DNA of 64,000 bases, from positions 457,266 to 521,265 of the forward strand of contig JAFTOD010000005.1 of the NCBI GenBank assembly GCA_017451525.1, given 5' to 3'. The notes under the pieces were generated by a model. That model made no database searches, was not told where the DNA came from, and saw nothing but the letters and a program-made list of their open reading frames with translations. Shown piece after piece: positions 24,819-34,147 of the stretch. How positions within the stretch are numbered: the stretch's first letter is position 1; the number at the start of each line of letters is the position of its first letter. This DNA is from Paludibacteraceae bacterium (GTDB taxonomy: Bacteria; Bacteroidota; Bacteroidia; Bacteroidales; Paludibacteraceae). Position numbers and translations under genes: made by a program.

Positions 24819-25351
24819 AAATTTACACGAAATCAGGTGATAAAGGAAGGACTTCGCTTGCCACTGGTGAGCGGGTGAGTAAAGCAGATATTCGACTGGA
24901 TGCCTACGGCACAGCTGATGAGTTGAATAGCTTTGTCGGTTTGTTGCGTAATTCGCTCAAAAACAGTGGAGTAAGTGGCGCTGACAAATTGGATAAGGAC
25001 TTGTGTTGGGTGCAAAATCGGTTGTTTGATTTGGGTGCGGTATTGGCAGGATCGGACATGGAGTTTAAGGCTGAGAATGTGGGTAGATTGGAGGGCTGGA
25101 TAGATGAGATGGACGCGGAGTTGGAGCCTCTTCGTGCGTTCGTGTTGCCTGCTGGAAATGAGCAGGTGGCATTGTGTCATGTGTGCCGCACAGTAGCGCG
25201 CAGATTGGAGCGATTGATGGTGGCAATGGGTGGCGAATGTGATGGAGATGTGAAACTATGCTTTGTGAACAGATTGAGCGATTATTGCTTTGTTTTATCT
25301 CGATTTGTGGGCAAAGAAATGTTGATAAATCCATTAATTTGGGAAAAATAG
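24815..25351 (+). CDS. PduO-type cob(I)alamin adenosyltransferase
   Basis: A 178-aa ATP:corrinoid adenosyltransferase that makes adenosylcobalamin. The N-terminal motif KIYTKSGDKGRTSLATGERVSK and the internal GTADELNSFVG are diagnostic of the PduO family. The Arg/Asp pair of the active site lies in CRTVARRLER and LSDYCFVLSR. It is translationally coupled to the upstream methyltransferase. Confidence 0.94.
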   Translation: MKIYTKSGDKGRTSLATGERVSKADIRLDAYGTADELNSFVGLLRNSLKNSGVSGADKLDKDLCWVQNRLFDLGAVLAGSDMEFKAENVGRLEGWIDEMDAELEPLRAFVLPAGNEQVALCHVCRTVARRLERLMVAMGGECDGDVKLCFVNRLSDYCFVLSRFVGKEMLINPLIWEK

Positions 25352-25369
25352 TGAAAAAAAGTGAAAAAA

Positions 25370-25401
25370 TTTGCATATATGGGATTTTTTTACTACTTTT
25401 G
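25370..25401 (+). promoter_or_regulatory. Promoter upstream of the DUF2795-porP-gldKLMN cluster
   Basis: TTTG at 25370-25373 and TACTTTTG at 25394-25401 are spaced 20 nt apart. It is the only consensus promoter seen before the type IX secretion genes, so it may drive the whole cluster to the terminator at 31559. Confidence 0.75.
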
Positions 25402-25444
25402 CGCCCTATTTTGTAATATAGTGCATAGTATGCACCTTTGAGTT

Positions 25445-25666
25445 ATGTATTGGACTTTAGAATTAGCTACGAAAATTGAGGATGCTCCTTGGCCAGCAAC
25501 AAAGGATGAGTTGTTGGATTACGCTATGCGTACTGGTGCTCCATTAGAGGTGATAGAGAACCTACAAGAGATAGAGGATGATGAGGAGATTTATGAGTCG
25601 ATAGAAGATTTGTGGCCTGATTATCCAACGAAAGAGGACTTCTTTTTTGACGAAGAGGAGTATTGA
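25445..25666 (+). CDS. DUF2795 family small acidic protein
   Basis: A 73-aa acidic protein beginning MYWTLELATKIEDAPWPATKDELLDYA. It is strongly typical of a small DUF2795 protein conserved in Bacteroidota, of unknown function. Position just upstream of the T9SS genes may be coincidental. Confidence 0.88.
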   Translation: MYWTLELATKIEDAPWPATKDELLDYAMRTGAPLEVIENLQEIEDDEEIYESIEDLWPDYPTKEDFFFDEEEY

Positions 25667-25694
25667 TGCTTTGTTGAAAAGGAAGTAAGGCGGT

Positions 25695-26666
25695 ATGTTG
25701 AAGCGCTGTATTGTTCTTTGTTTTGGTTGGTTGGTGTGCGTCGGTGTGCTGAAGGCGCAGTTTGATCCTCTGATAGGGCAATACATGTTTATGCAGGCGA
25801 CCTACAACCCTGCTGCGGTGGGAGATGGTGAGTTGATGCGGGTTTATGGTAGTCACCGTATGGATTTTACGGGGATAGAAGATGCTCCGATGACGACATA
25901 TTTTTCGTTTTCTTCGCCATTTACGATTGGGAAAACGATGCATGGCGCAGGTGTGCGCTTTGTGAATGATCGATTTGGTTTGTTCTCGAATCAGAGTTTG
26001 TATGCGGGTTATGCTTACAAGTTGCGATTGGGGAAAGGGTATTTGAGCGTGGGTGCAGAGTTCGGTTTTTTGAACTTGAGTTTTGCGGCGGATAGCGTGG
26101 ATTTAGGCGACGGTAATGACGATTACCATGTGGGGAGTGATGAGGCAGTGCCCAATGCGGCTGGAGGAAATGAGAAAGGGGCTTCGGGAATGGGATTTGA
26201 TTTAGGAGTAGGCGTTTATTATTCAGCGACGAGTTGGTGGGCAGGTGCGAGTTATGGTCACGTGACAAATCCAACGCTGGAGTGGTCGGACAGGTCTTCG
26301 GTGAGAGTGAGAGGAACGTTGTATGTGGCTGGTGGGTATAATTGGCGGTTGAAGAATAGGGATTGGATGTTGATGCCGAGTGCCATGTTGCAGACGGATT
26401 TTAGGGGTTGGGATTTGAATTTGACAATGTTGGCTCAAGTGAAAGAGCGCTTTCGTTTTGGATTGGGCTACAGAATAGCGGGAAGTGTGAATGTGCTGTT
26501 GGGAGTGGATATCATCAGTGGATTGCAGTTGGGCTATACCTACGAATTACCTGCAAATAGTTTGTTGAAAGAGAGTTATGGCTCGCATGAGTTGTATTTG
26601 GCGTACGGATTTAATGTGCTGAAGCCAAAGCGAACGAACAAGTATAAAAGTGTAAGATATTTGTAA
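25695..26666 (+). CDS. PorP/SprF-family type IX secretion outer-membrane protein
   Basis: A 323-aa protein with a signal peptide followed by QFDPLIGQYMFMQATYNPAAVGD, the hallmark N-terminus of PorP/SprF proteins (usually read as YNPAxAG). An outer-membrane beta-barrel of about 14 strands follows. In Porphyromonas gingivalis PorP is essential for T9SS and binds the PorK/N ring or links substrates to it. Adjacency to gldK supports assignment as the core PorP rather than a cargo-linked SprF copy. Confidence 0.92.
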   Translation: MLKRCIVLCFGWLVCVGVLKAQFDPLIGQYMFMQATYNPAAVGDGELMRVYGSHRMDFTGIEDAPMTTYFSFSSPFTIGKTMHGAGVRFVNDRFGLFSNQSLYAGYAYKLRLGKGYLSVGAEFGFLNLSFAADSVDLGDGNDDYHVGSDEAVPNAAGGNEKGASGMGFDLGVGVYYSATSWWAGASYGHVTNPTLEWSDRSSVRVRGTLYVAGGYNWRLKNRDWMLMPSAMLQTDFRGWDLNLTMLAQVKERFRFGLGYRIAGSVNVLLGVDIISGLQLGYTYELPANSLLKESYGSHELYLAYGFNVLKPKRTNKYKSVRYL

Positions 26667-26687
26667 AAACATAAAAATAAATCATAT

Positions 26688-28052
26688 ATGAAATTGTTGA
26701 AATTATTGCCAATTTTAGTTGTAGTATGCTGTATGATAGGATGTAATCCTCCTGCAGGTGAATTGGTGGGAGCGACAAAGAGTTCTCATTTCCAAGAAGC
26801 TCATCCTTACGGCATGGTATTTATGCGTAAGGGCTCGTTTTTGATGGGCTCAAACTCGCAATCTGCGATATTTAGTCAAGACGACAACAATGTGATGGTT
26901 ACTGTACACGCATTTTGGATGGATGAGAGCGAGATTACAAACAACGAGTATCGCCAGTTCGTGAATTGGGTGCGCGATTCAATAGCATATACTTTGCTCA
27001 TTGAAGAGGAGGGCGAAGAGAGTGAGTATGCATTGCAAAGTGAATATGAGCAAGATGAGGAAACTCCTGTGCGCATCAACTGGAAGAAGAAAATTCCATG
27101 GGAAAATCGTTTTGTGCCAGAGGATCCTACAGCAGAGGCTTTGGCTCCTATGTTCTATGACAATGGACGTGGTGCGCTTCGTACAACAATGCTCCGATAC
27201 AACTACAGTTGGTTGAATATTGATGAGATTAAGAAGAATGCGAATCGTTTTGATGTGACAACAGGAACTTATCCAGAGGGATCTATGGTTCGCGTAGATA
27301 CTTTCTGGGTGGAGAATGGTGCTATTCAATCGAAGACTATAGAGCGTCCTTTGCGCGAGCCAAAAGATGCGATGACCAATGGAATAATCTGCGTGTATCC
27401 AGACACTATGGTATGGGCAAGAGATTTTCAAAATTCGTATAATGAGCCATTGTTGCATGGCTATTTCAGTATGCCTGGTTATGCCGAGTATCCTGTTGTG
27501 GGTGTGACTTGGGAGCAAGCAAACGCTTTCTGCTATTGGCGTACAAATCTGCTGAAGAACGTGGGTGGTTTGTCAACCAATGCATATCGTTTGCCAACAG
27601 AGGCAGAGTGGGAGTATGCCGCTCGTGGTGGTCGTAAGATGGCTATGTATCCATGGGGCGATAAATATGCTCGTGATTCAGAAGGTTGCTTTATGGCAAA
27701 CTTTAAACCTTATCGTGGTTCTTACTATGATGATTTGGGTGTTTCAACAATGGCGATTAAGCAATTTAGTCCAAATGATTTTGGATTGTATGATATGGCT
27801 GGTAATGTGGCGGAATGGACTGCTTCTGCATATTCGAGCGTAGCAAATACAAAAGTACATGATATGAACCCAGAGTATACCTACAACGCACGTAAGGATG
27901 ATCCTGATATTTTGAAGCGCAAGGTAGTCAAAGGTGGTAGTTGGAAAGATGTGAGCTACTATCTGCAATGTGGCGTTCGTACGTATGAATATCAATATGA
28001 GAGCCGTTCGTATATAGGCTTCCGTTGTGTTCGTTCGTATATTGGTAATTAA
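26688..28052 (+). CDS. gldK: T9SS ring lipoprotein GldK/PorK
   Basis: A 454-aa lipoprotein (signal ending VVVCCMIGC, lipidated Cys19) with a formylglycine-generating-enzyme-like (SUMF1) fold: FMRKGSFLMGSN, RLPTEAEWEYAARGG, YPWGD, DMAGNVAEWTAS and KVVKGGSW. GldK and GldN form the periplasmic ring under the outer membrane in type IX secretion. The catalytic cysteines of true FGE enzymes are not expected to be functional here. Confidence 0.96.
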   Translation: MKLLKLLPILVVVCCMIGCNPPAGELVGATKSSHFQEAHPYGMVFMRKGSFLMGSNSQSAIFSQDDNNVMVTVHAFWMDESEITNNEYRQFVNWVRDSIAYTLLIEEEGEESEYALQSEYEQDEETPVRINWKKKIPWENRFVPEDPTAEALAPMFYDNGRGALRTTMLRYNYSWLNIDEIKKNANRFDVTTGTYPEGSMVRVDTFWVENGAIQSKTIERPLREPKDAMTNGIICVYPDTMVWARDFQNSYNEPLLHGYFSMPGYAEYPVVGVTWEQANAFCYWRTNLLKNVGGLSTNAYRLPTEAEWEYAARGGRKMAMYPWGDKYARDSEGCFMANFKPYRGSYYDDLGVSTMAIKQFSPNDFGLYDMAGNVAEWTASAYSSVANTKVHDMNPEYTYNARKDDPDILKRKVVKGGSWKDVSYYLQCGVRTYEYQYESRSYIGFRCVRSYIGN

Positions 28053-28094
28053 TGTTAGGTATTAGTTTATATTTTTAATAACGAGAAAAGTGTT

Positions 28095-29027
28095 ATGTCA
28101 AGTAAGGTGAATGAAACAAATAAAAAAGGGGGCTTCGCTCGCTTTATGGAGTGGTATGGTTCATACCAAGGTAAACGTGTAGTAGGCATGGTGTACTCAA
28201 TTGGTGCAGCCGTTGTGATTGTGGGAGCGTTGTTTAAGATTATGCACTGGCCAGGAGCAAGTACGGTGCTGATTGCAGGTATGTGTACAGAGGCGTTGCT
28301 ATTTATGATTGGTTGTTTGGATAAACCACACCCAGAATTCCATTGGCATGAAGTGTTCCCACAACTGTTGGGACATGGTACAGAGCCAGGATTGTTGGCA
28401 GAAATGCAAGCACGTCCTAAACCAACCTTGATGGGAGGTGGAGCATCCGAAGGTGGTGCGCCTAAAGCAAATGTGCCAGCTTTGACAGATAAAGAGTTGG
28501 AATCTTTGAAGGGGGGGATTGCAGACTTGGCAAAAACAGCTGTTCAGTTGAGCGAGTTGAGTACTGTAGCAACTGCAACTAACAAGCTGACAAGCAAATT
28601 GGATGCTGCATCTGATGCCGCAGAGCAATTCGTGAGTGCTGGTAAGGTGATTAGTGAAAAAAGTGATGCACTTGGTTCTGTATATGCGCAAGTAACTGAA
28701 GATATGCAAAATGTAGCAAAGGGTACCAAGGAGTATGAAACTAAGGTGGCAGGTGTTGCTAAGCAATTGACAAGTCTCAATGCTGTATATGAGCTACAGC
28801 TTCAAACTCTGCAAAAGCAAGTAGAAGCATATAAAGCACAAACCGAGAAAGTGGTGGGTGCTACTGCACAAGTAGAGACTTTGACTGCTAGTGTTAAGCA
28901 AATGACTGATGCAGCAGGAAATGCTTTGAAGAGTCAAGAAGCATATGTTGCAGGTGCAAAGCAATTGGCTAATCAAGTAGCTGATTTGAACAAAGTATAT
29001 GGTAATATGTTGAATGCGTTGGCATAA
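28095..29027 (+). CDS. gldL: T9SS motor protein GldL/PorL
   Basis: A 310-aa inner-membrane protein. Two N-terminal transmembrane helices (about 30-50 and 55-75, RVVGMVYSIGAAVVIVGALFKI...) include the conserved region with a membrane-embedded glutamate (TEALLFMIG). A long cytoplasmic helical tail rich in Ala, Gln and Lys follows. GldL and GldM form the proton-driven rotary motor powering T9SS. Confidence 0.95.
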   Translation: MSSKVNETNKKGGFARFMEWYGSYQGKRVVGMVYSIGAAVVIVGALFKIMHWPGASTVLIAGMCTEALLFMIGCLDKPHPEFHWHEVFPQLLGHGTEPGLLAEMQARPKPTLMGGGASEGGAPKANVPALTDKELESLKGGIADLAKTAVQLSELSTVATATNKLTSKLDAASDAAEQFVSAGKVISEKSDALGSVYAQVTEDMQNVAKGTKEYETKVAGVAKQLTSLNAVYELQLQTLQKQVEAYKAQTEKVVGATAQVETLTASVKQMTDAAGNALKSQEAYVAGAKQLANQVADLNKVYGNMLNALA

Positions 29028-29059
29028 AGTCGCGCGTGTGATACCTTATTTAATATAGT

Positions 29060-30610
29060 ATGGGTGGAGCTACGAACTGTCCGGAAACCCCGAGACAAAA
29101 GATGATTGGTATGATGTACCTGGTGTTGACCGCCATGTTGGCGCTCAACGTCAGTGCAGCCATATTGAATGGATATATAGCTGTGGACGATAGTTTGCAT
29201 GCTACTATCAGTGCGACGGAAGAAAGTAACGCTGAATCATATGCTCAGTTTGAAGCTGCTCTTAGTCAAAATGCAGAGAAGACACAAGTATGGTATGACA
29301 AAGCAATGCAGGTAAAGCAAACGTCGGATGCCTTTTATGAATATGTGCAAAATTTCAAAGATGAAATGGTTGCCATTGCAGATGGTGCTGATGCGAAGAA
29401 AAATGCCACGCTTCATGAGATAAAGAAGCAGGATGATACGAATGTTCCTCAGCAATATGCTATTGAAGAGGGAAATGCAGCGAAGTTGAAAGATAAAATA
29501 CATGCATATCGTGACTTTATGATAGATATCACAGGCGAGAGTCCTGCGTTGGATAGAGAGTTTATGCAAACTTTCCATACTCCTCGTGGAACGAATACAA
29601 GTGGAGATTCCATCACTTGGGAGGAAAGTATGTTTCATGAAATGCCAATGTGTGCTTGTATTTCCGTGTTGACAAAGTTGCAAAATGATATTCGTCACAG
29701 TGAAGGTCGTGCAGTACGGTATTTGCTGACCCAAACTGATGCGGGTGACTTACGTGTGAATAAGTTTAGCGCACACATTATTCCTTCTGCTAAGAATGTG
29801 ATGAAAGGTCAAAAGTATTCAGCGCAAGTACTTTTTGCTGCCATTGACTCGACACAAGCACTAGAATATTATGTAAATGGTCAGAAGTTGAATAGCAATG
29901 GTGTATATGAGGTGATTGCAAACAATGTGGGTCTGCAAAAAGTAAAAGGTCAAATTGGTTATAAGGATCCACAGGGTGTGATGCAATATTTGCCATTTGA
30001 AGATGAATATATGGTGACCGAACCTGCTGCTACAATTTCAAATACAGAGTTGAACATCATTTATCGTACCCATCCCAATCCATTCTCTATCTCTGTGCCA
30101 GGTGTGAGTTCGGACTTGCTGGAAGTAAAGTGCTCTCACGCTAAAGTGATTAAGCAAGCAGATGGTCAGTGGATTATCAATCCTCCTAAGAATACTCCAG
30201 ATAGATTGACTATAGAGGTATATGCGAATGTGAATGGTACCATGTTAGCAATGGGAGCGCAAGAATATCGTGTGCGTGATTTGCCAAAACCAAGTGCATA
30301 TTTTGAAGTAGATGGTGAGCTGATAGATGAAGGAAAAGTATCGTTCGTCAAATTGAGAAATCCAAATAATAAGTTCATCGCTTCTTATGGTGCTGATGGT
30401 TTGGTACAAGCCAAATTTGAAATTGTAAGTTTTCAAGTGCGTTTGCCTTCTGGAACTTCTATATCAGTGCAAGGTAATCAGTTCAACAAGCGTGCGTTGG
30501 ATGCGATTAGCAAATTGCAGTTGGGTAGTACTATCATTATTATGTCCATTAAAGCAAAAGGACAGGATGGTGCAGAACAATCATTGAAAAGTCTTGTTAT
30601 AGAGTTATAA
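29060..30610 (+). CDS. gldM: T9SS motor protein GldM/PorM
   Basis: A 516-aa protein with one N-terminal transmembrane helix (MIGMMYLVLTAMLALNVSAA, about 14-33) preceded by ETPRQKM, then a long periplasmic region with the D1-D4 domains typical of GldM. It couples the GldL motor to the GldK/N ring. Length matches the family. Confidence 0.96.
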   Translation: MGGATNCPETPRQKMIGMMYLVLTAMLALNVSAAILNGYIAVDDSLHATISATEESNAESYAQFEAALSQNAEKTQVWYDKAMQVKQTSDAFYEYVQNFKDEMVAIADGADAKKNATLHEIKKQDDTNVPQQYAIEEGNAAKLKDKIHAYRDFMIDITGESPALDREFMQTFHTPRGTNTSGDSITWEESMFHEMPMCACISVLTKLQNDIRHSEGRAVRYLLTQTDAGDLRVNKFSAHIIPSAKNVMKGQKYSAQVLFAAIDSTQALEYYVNGQKLNSNGVYEVIANNVGLQKVKGQIGYKDPQGVMQYLPFEDEYMVTEPAATISNTELNIIYRTHPNPFSISVPGVSSDLLEVKCSHAKVIKQADGQWIINPPKNTPDRLTIEVYANVNGTMLAMGAQEYRVRDLPKPSAYFEVDGELIDEGKVSFVKLRNPNNKFIASYGADGLVQAKFEIVSFQVRLPSGTSISVQGNQFNKRALDAISKLQLGSTIIIMSIKAKGQDGAEQSLKSLVIEL

Positions 30611-30620
30611 AAATATTGTT

Positions 30621-31547
30621 ATGAAAAAATTAGTTTTTATTATCGTTGCACTTTTGGGTGTATCTACTGCCCAAGCTCAACACCAGATTAATTCATTTTT
30701 TGATGAAATGGGATTGATGCGTTTGGAAACCCAAGAATTGTCTGAGTCTGCAGATACATTAGTAAGTGTTTTTCATCGCTCCGATGATATTGTTTGGTCT
30801 CGAGTGGTATATCGTATTATTGATATGCGTTTTAAACAAAATTATCAATTATATACACCACAAACTAATGATCCAAATTATAATTCGTTGTTGAAGGTGA
30901 TGTTGCTTGCAATAGCCGATAGTTTACCTGTATATGCGAAGGATGAAAATGGTGATTTAAGACCATTTTACAACGAAGATACCAAGAGAGTGGGAGCTGA
31001 AGTGTTTTCGCTGTTGGATGTGTTAAATTTGACAGATTTTGATGCAGATGAGGAGACACGTGCTTATGAGCGTATTCTGCGATTGGATTCTACACAGTCT
31101 GTAGAACTTTATGAAGGAGCTTTTCCTCGTTTTGCAAAGAATCAGTTGAAGTATATGATTCAAGAAGTGGTGTTCTTTGACAAACACTATTCTAGGATGT
31201 ATTCCAAAATCTTGTCGATAGCTCCGATGCATGCTGATAACATTGAAAATGAAAATGTTTCTGTGATGTCTGCATTGTATAAACAAATACTTTTTTGGAT
31301 TCCGTTTGATTCTTTCCGCCCATACATGGCACAACAATATGTTATGCCTAAGGGGAATGATACTAAACGTGTGACCTTTGATGATTTCTTCACGCAGAAG
31401 TTATATACATCGTATGTAGTAGGTACAAACAATATCTATAATCGTTTGATACCTGAGTATGCAACTACTCCTGAAGAAATAAAGAAAGAACAAGAACGTA
31501 TTGAATGGGAGTTGCTCAGCGCAGAACAAGATCTCTGGGAGTATTAA
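30621..31547 (+). CDS. gldN: T9SS ring protein GldN/PorN
   Basis: A 308-aa periplasmic protein with a signal peptide (MKKLVFIIVALLGVSTAQAQ). Its PorN motifs include DIVWSRVVYRIIDMRFKQNYQLY and AEVFSLLDVLN. It forms the ring with GldK. It is the last gene of the T9SS operon, followed by a terminator. Confidence 0.95.
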   Translation: MKKLVFIIVALLGVSTAQAQHQINSFFDEMGLMRLETQELSESADTLVSVFHRSDDIVWSRVVYRIIDMRFKQNYQLYTPQTNDPNYNSLLKVMLLAIADSLPVYAKDENGDLRPFYNEDTKRVGAEVFSLLDVLNLTDFDADEETRAYERILRLDSTQSVELYEGAFPRFAKNQLKYMIQEVVFFDKHYSRMYSKILSIAPMHADNIENENVSVMSALYKQILFWIPFDSFRPYMAQQYVMPKGNDTKRVTFDDFFTQKLYTSYVVGTNNIYNRLIPEYATTPEEIKKEQERIEWELLSAEQDLWEY

Positions 31548-31558
31548 GAATTATTGTT

Positions 31559-31583
31559 GGGCAGGTTGATAAACCTGCCCTTT
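31559..31583 (+). terminator. Terminator of the T9SS operon
   Basis: GGGCAGGTT-GATA-AACCTGCCC (31559-31580) followed by TTT, 12 nt after the gldN stop region and directly before ftsX. Some read-through into ftsX is possible. Confidence 0.75.
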
Positions 31584-31593
31584 CTGCTATATA

Positions 31594-32454
31594 ATGAAGC
31601 GTCGAAGTCTTTTCAATATGTATTTTACCACAACGATTTCTATATCGTTGGTGTTGTTTCTGGTGGGATTGGAGAGCGTGGTACTAATGTCCGCGCATGA
31701 ATTGGTACGCCATGTTCGCGAAAGTGTGGTGCTGACGGTGGTTCTCAATGATACTGCATCGCAAGCGGATGTACAACGTTTGGATCGTCTGATGCAGGCC
31801 GCGCCATATACTTATACTGCTCGGTATATTTCTCGTGAAGAAGCCTTGCAGGAGCATATTGATAATTTAGGTGAAGATCCTCAAAAGTTTTTGGGATATA
31901 ATCCTTTAACAGACGCATTTGAGGTAAAATTGCATGCGCAATATGCACAGATTGACAGTATATCTACAATTGAGCAAAATTTGTTGGCATTGCCCTATGT
32001 GGATCAGGTGATTTATCAAGCCGATATTGTAAAGAAGTTAGACAATAATCTGCAAGAAGCATCGTTGGTGCTATTAGTGATTGCTTTGGCATTACTTGTG
32101 ATAGCTCTTGTACTGATTAGTAATACCATACAGTTGCAGGTTTATTCCAAACGTTTCTTGATTAATACGATGCGTTTGGTGGGGGCTACACCGTGGGTAA
32201 TAAAATGGCCTTTCATTCGCAGAAATATGTTGATGGGTATTGAGGCTGCTTGTATAGCGTTGTTGATGCTGGGAGCAGCATATTATTATTGTGCAGACAG
32301 ATTAGGTATAAGATTGTTTGCTTTAACAGGACAAAATATTGCAGTTATAGTAGGTGTTGTCGTTTTTGTGGGATGGTTTATCACTTTCTTTGCTTCGTTA
32401 GCAGCCACAAACCGATACATACGAATGAAAACAAGTAAGATGTATGAAATTTAA
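31594..32454 (+). CDS. ftsX: Cell-division protein FtsX
   Basis: A 286-aa permease-like protein. It has an N-terminal cytoplasmic stub, TM1 (about 12-32), an extracellular domain with the conserved FLGYNPLTDAFEV motif, and three C-terminal helices. With the ATPase FtsE (not in the window) it controls peptidoglycan hydrolases at the septum. It overlaps the next gene by 11 nt. Confidence 0.94.
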   Translation: MKRRSLFNMYFTTTISISLVLFLVGLESVVLMSAHELVRHVRESVVLTVVLNDTASQADVQRLDRLMQAAPYTYTARYISREEALQEHIDNLGEDPQKFLGYNPLTDAFEVKLHAQYAQIDSISTIEQNLLALPYVDQVIYQADIVKKLDNNLQEASLVLLVIALALLVIALVLISNTIQLQVYSKRFLINTMRLVGATPWVIKWPFIRRNMLMGIEAACIALLMLGAAYYYCADRLGIRLFALTGQNIAVIVGVVVFVGWFITFFASLAATNRYIRMKTSKMYEI

Positions 32455-32662
32455 TATTCCTAAATTAAATGCTGTTTTAATCGCAATTGCTTTGGTTGTG
32501 ATTGTTGTTGGATTTGCACTGATGTCAGGAGAGCCAAGTGGGGTTACTGAATACAATCCTGATATTTTTTCTGTTCGTCGAATCACAGTAGGCCCAATGA
32601 TTTCCTTGTTTGGATTTCTTGTAATGGTAGTAGCAATATTATATAAACCTCGCAGAAAATGA
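32444..32662 (+). CDS. DUF3098 family membrane protein
   Basis: A 72-aa protein with two transmembrane helices (about 11-30 and 48-66) separated by the conserved stretch [17 protein letters not shown]. It is a Bacteroidota protein of unknown function found between ftsX and uppP, overlapping both neighbours (11 nt and 4 nt). Confidence 0.88.
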   Translation: MKFNIPKLNAVLIAIALVVIVVGFALMSGEPSGVTEYNPDIFSVRRITVGPMISLFGFLVMVVAILYKPRRK

Positions 32663-33465
32663 GTTGGTGGGAAGCGTTATTGTTAGGTATTATTCAGGGA
32701 CTAACTGAATTTTTACCTGTTTCTTCGTCTGGTCATCTTGAGATTGGTCAGGCTTTGTTGGGTACTGCGGGAGAAGAAAATCTTACTTTTGCAATTGTAG
32801 TACATACAGCTACCGTATTATCAACATTAGTTGTCCTCTGGAAAGAGGTCGCTCAATTATTTAAGGGGACATTCACTACTTTCAAGTGGAACGAAGATAA
32901 GAATTATGTGGCAATGATTTTTGTGTCAATGATTCCTGTTTTTGTGGTGGGTATGTTTTTTAAGGAGCAAGTAGAAGCGTTTTTTGGTAGTGGTTTGTTG
33001 CTGGTTGGAATCTGTTTGTGTGTAACAGCTTGCTTGCTCTATATCAGCGAGTGGCTCAGCAAACGTCGTGCAGGTATAGGGCATGAGGTTGGCTATAAAG
33101 ATGCGATAATTATCGGATTGGCGCAAGCTGTGGCAGTGTTGCCAGGTCTTAGTCGCAGTGGAACTACCATAGCAACAGGATTGCTTTGTGGCGTAAAGAA
33201 AGAGAGTGTTACCAAGTTTTCTTTTTTGATGGTGTTGATTCCTATTTTAGGAGAAGCATTTCTAGAGTTGTTGGATATGTTGAGTGGTGAAGTGGTTAGT
33301 TCATTGGGACTTGTTCCAATGGTGGTAGGTTTCTTGGCTGCATTCATCTCTGGTTGCTTGGCGTGCAAGTTTATGATTGATATAGTGCGTCGTCAGAAAT
33401 TGATATACTTTGCAATATATTGCCTCTGTGCAGGTATCTTTGCTATTGTGTATGGACTTTGTTGA
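32659..33465 (+). CDS. uppP: Undecaprenyl-diphosphatase UppP (BacA)
   Basis: A 268-aa integral membrane enzyme that dephosphorylates undecaprenyl pyrophosphate to recycle the carrier lipid for cell-wall and glycan synthesis. The catalytic motif [15 protein letters not shown] is at about 14-28, and the second motif [11 protein letters not shown] contains the catalytic Arg and Ser. Confidence 0.97.
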   Translation: MSWWEALLLGIIQGLTEFLPVSSSGHLEIGQALLGTAGEENLTFAIVVHTATVLSTLVVLWKEVAQLFKGTFTTFKWNEDKNYVAMIFVSMIPVFVVGMFFKEQVEAFFGSGLLLVGICLCVTACLLYISEWLSKRRAGIGHEVGYKDAIIIGLAQAVAVLPGLSRSGTTIATGLLCGVKKESVTKFSFLMVLIPILGEAFLELLDMLSGEVVSSLGLVPMVVGFLAAFISGCLACKFMIDIVRRQKLIYFAIYCLCAGIFAIVYGLC

Positions 33466-34147
33466 GGGGGAGATAATAGCTTTTGATAAACCATATCGTT
33501 GGACTAGTTTTGATGTGGTTGGGAAAGCCCGTTGGTTGTTGTGTAAAAAACTGGGTGTAAAAAAGTTGAAGGTGGGTCATTCTGGTACACTTGACCCCTT
33601 GGCTACTGGTGTGGTGGTGGTTTGTACTGGTAAGAAAACTAAACTAATAGATCAACTTCAAGCACATCAAAAGGAATATATGGCTACATTGCAATTGGGG
33701 GCGACTACTCCGAGTTTTGACTTAGAAAAGGAAATAGACGCTACCTATCCAACCGCTCATATTACACGTGCATTGATAGATGAGGTAATTCCTACTTTCG
33801 AGGGGGAGCAATGGCAGGTGCCTCCGATGTTCTCGGCGGTTAAAGTGGATGGCAAACGAGCATATAAATTGGCACGTCAGGGGGAAGCGGTGGAGCTGAA
33901 AGCCAAATTATTGGTGATAGATGAGATTGAGATTTTGAACTTTGATCAATCAGCAATGCAATTGGTGTTGCGTATTGTTTGTTCAAAGGGGACGTATATT
34001 CGTGCTTTGGCGCGAGATATTGGTCAACGCTTAAATAGTGGCGCGCATTTGATTGCGTTGCGCCGTACTCGAGTAGGTGATATTAGCGTGGAGGATTGCA
34101 TGACATTCGAACAATTTACTAATTTGATAGATAATGAAATTAAGTAA
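33452..34147 (+). CDS. truB: tRNA pseudouridine(55) synthase TruB
   Basis: A 231-aa enzyme that makes pseudouridine 55 in the T loop of tRNAs. Catalytic motif [20 protein letters not shown], and [19 protein letters not shown] follows. The long frame opens upstream inside uppP; ATG 33452 ([14 protein letters not shown]) fits the family and overlaps the uppP end by 14 nt. The 3' end overlaps queA by 14 nt. Confidence 0.96.
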   Translation: MDFVEGEIIAFDKPYRWTSFDVVGKARWLLCKKLGVKKLKVGHSGTLDPLATGVVVVCTGKKTKLIDQLQAHQKEYMATLQLGATTPSFDLEKEIDATYPTAHITRALIDEVIPTFEGEQWQVPPMFSAVKVDGKRAYKLARQGEAVELKAKLLVIDEIEILNFDQSAMQLVLRIVCSKGTYIRALARDIGQRLNSGAHLIALRRTRVGDISVEDCMTFEQFTNLIDNEIK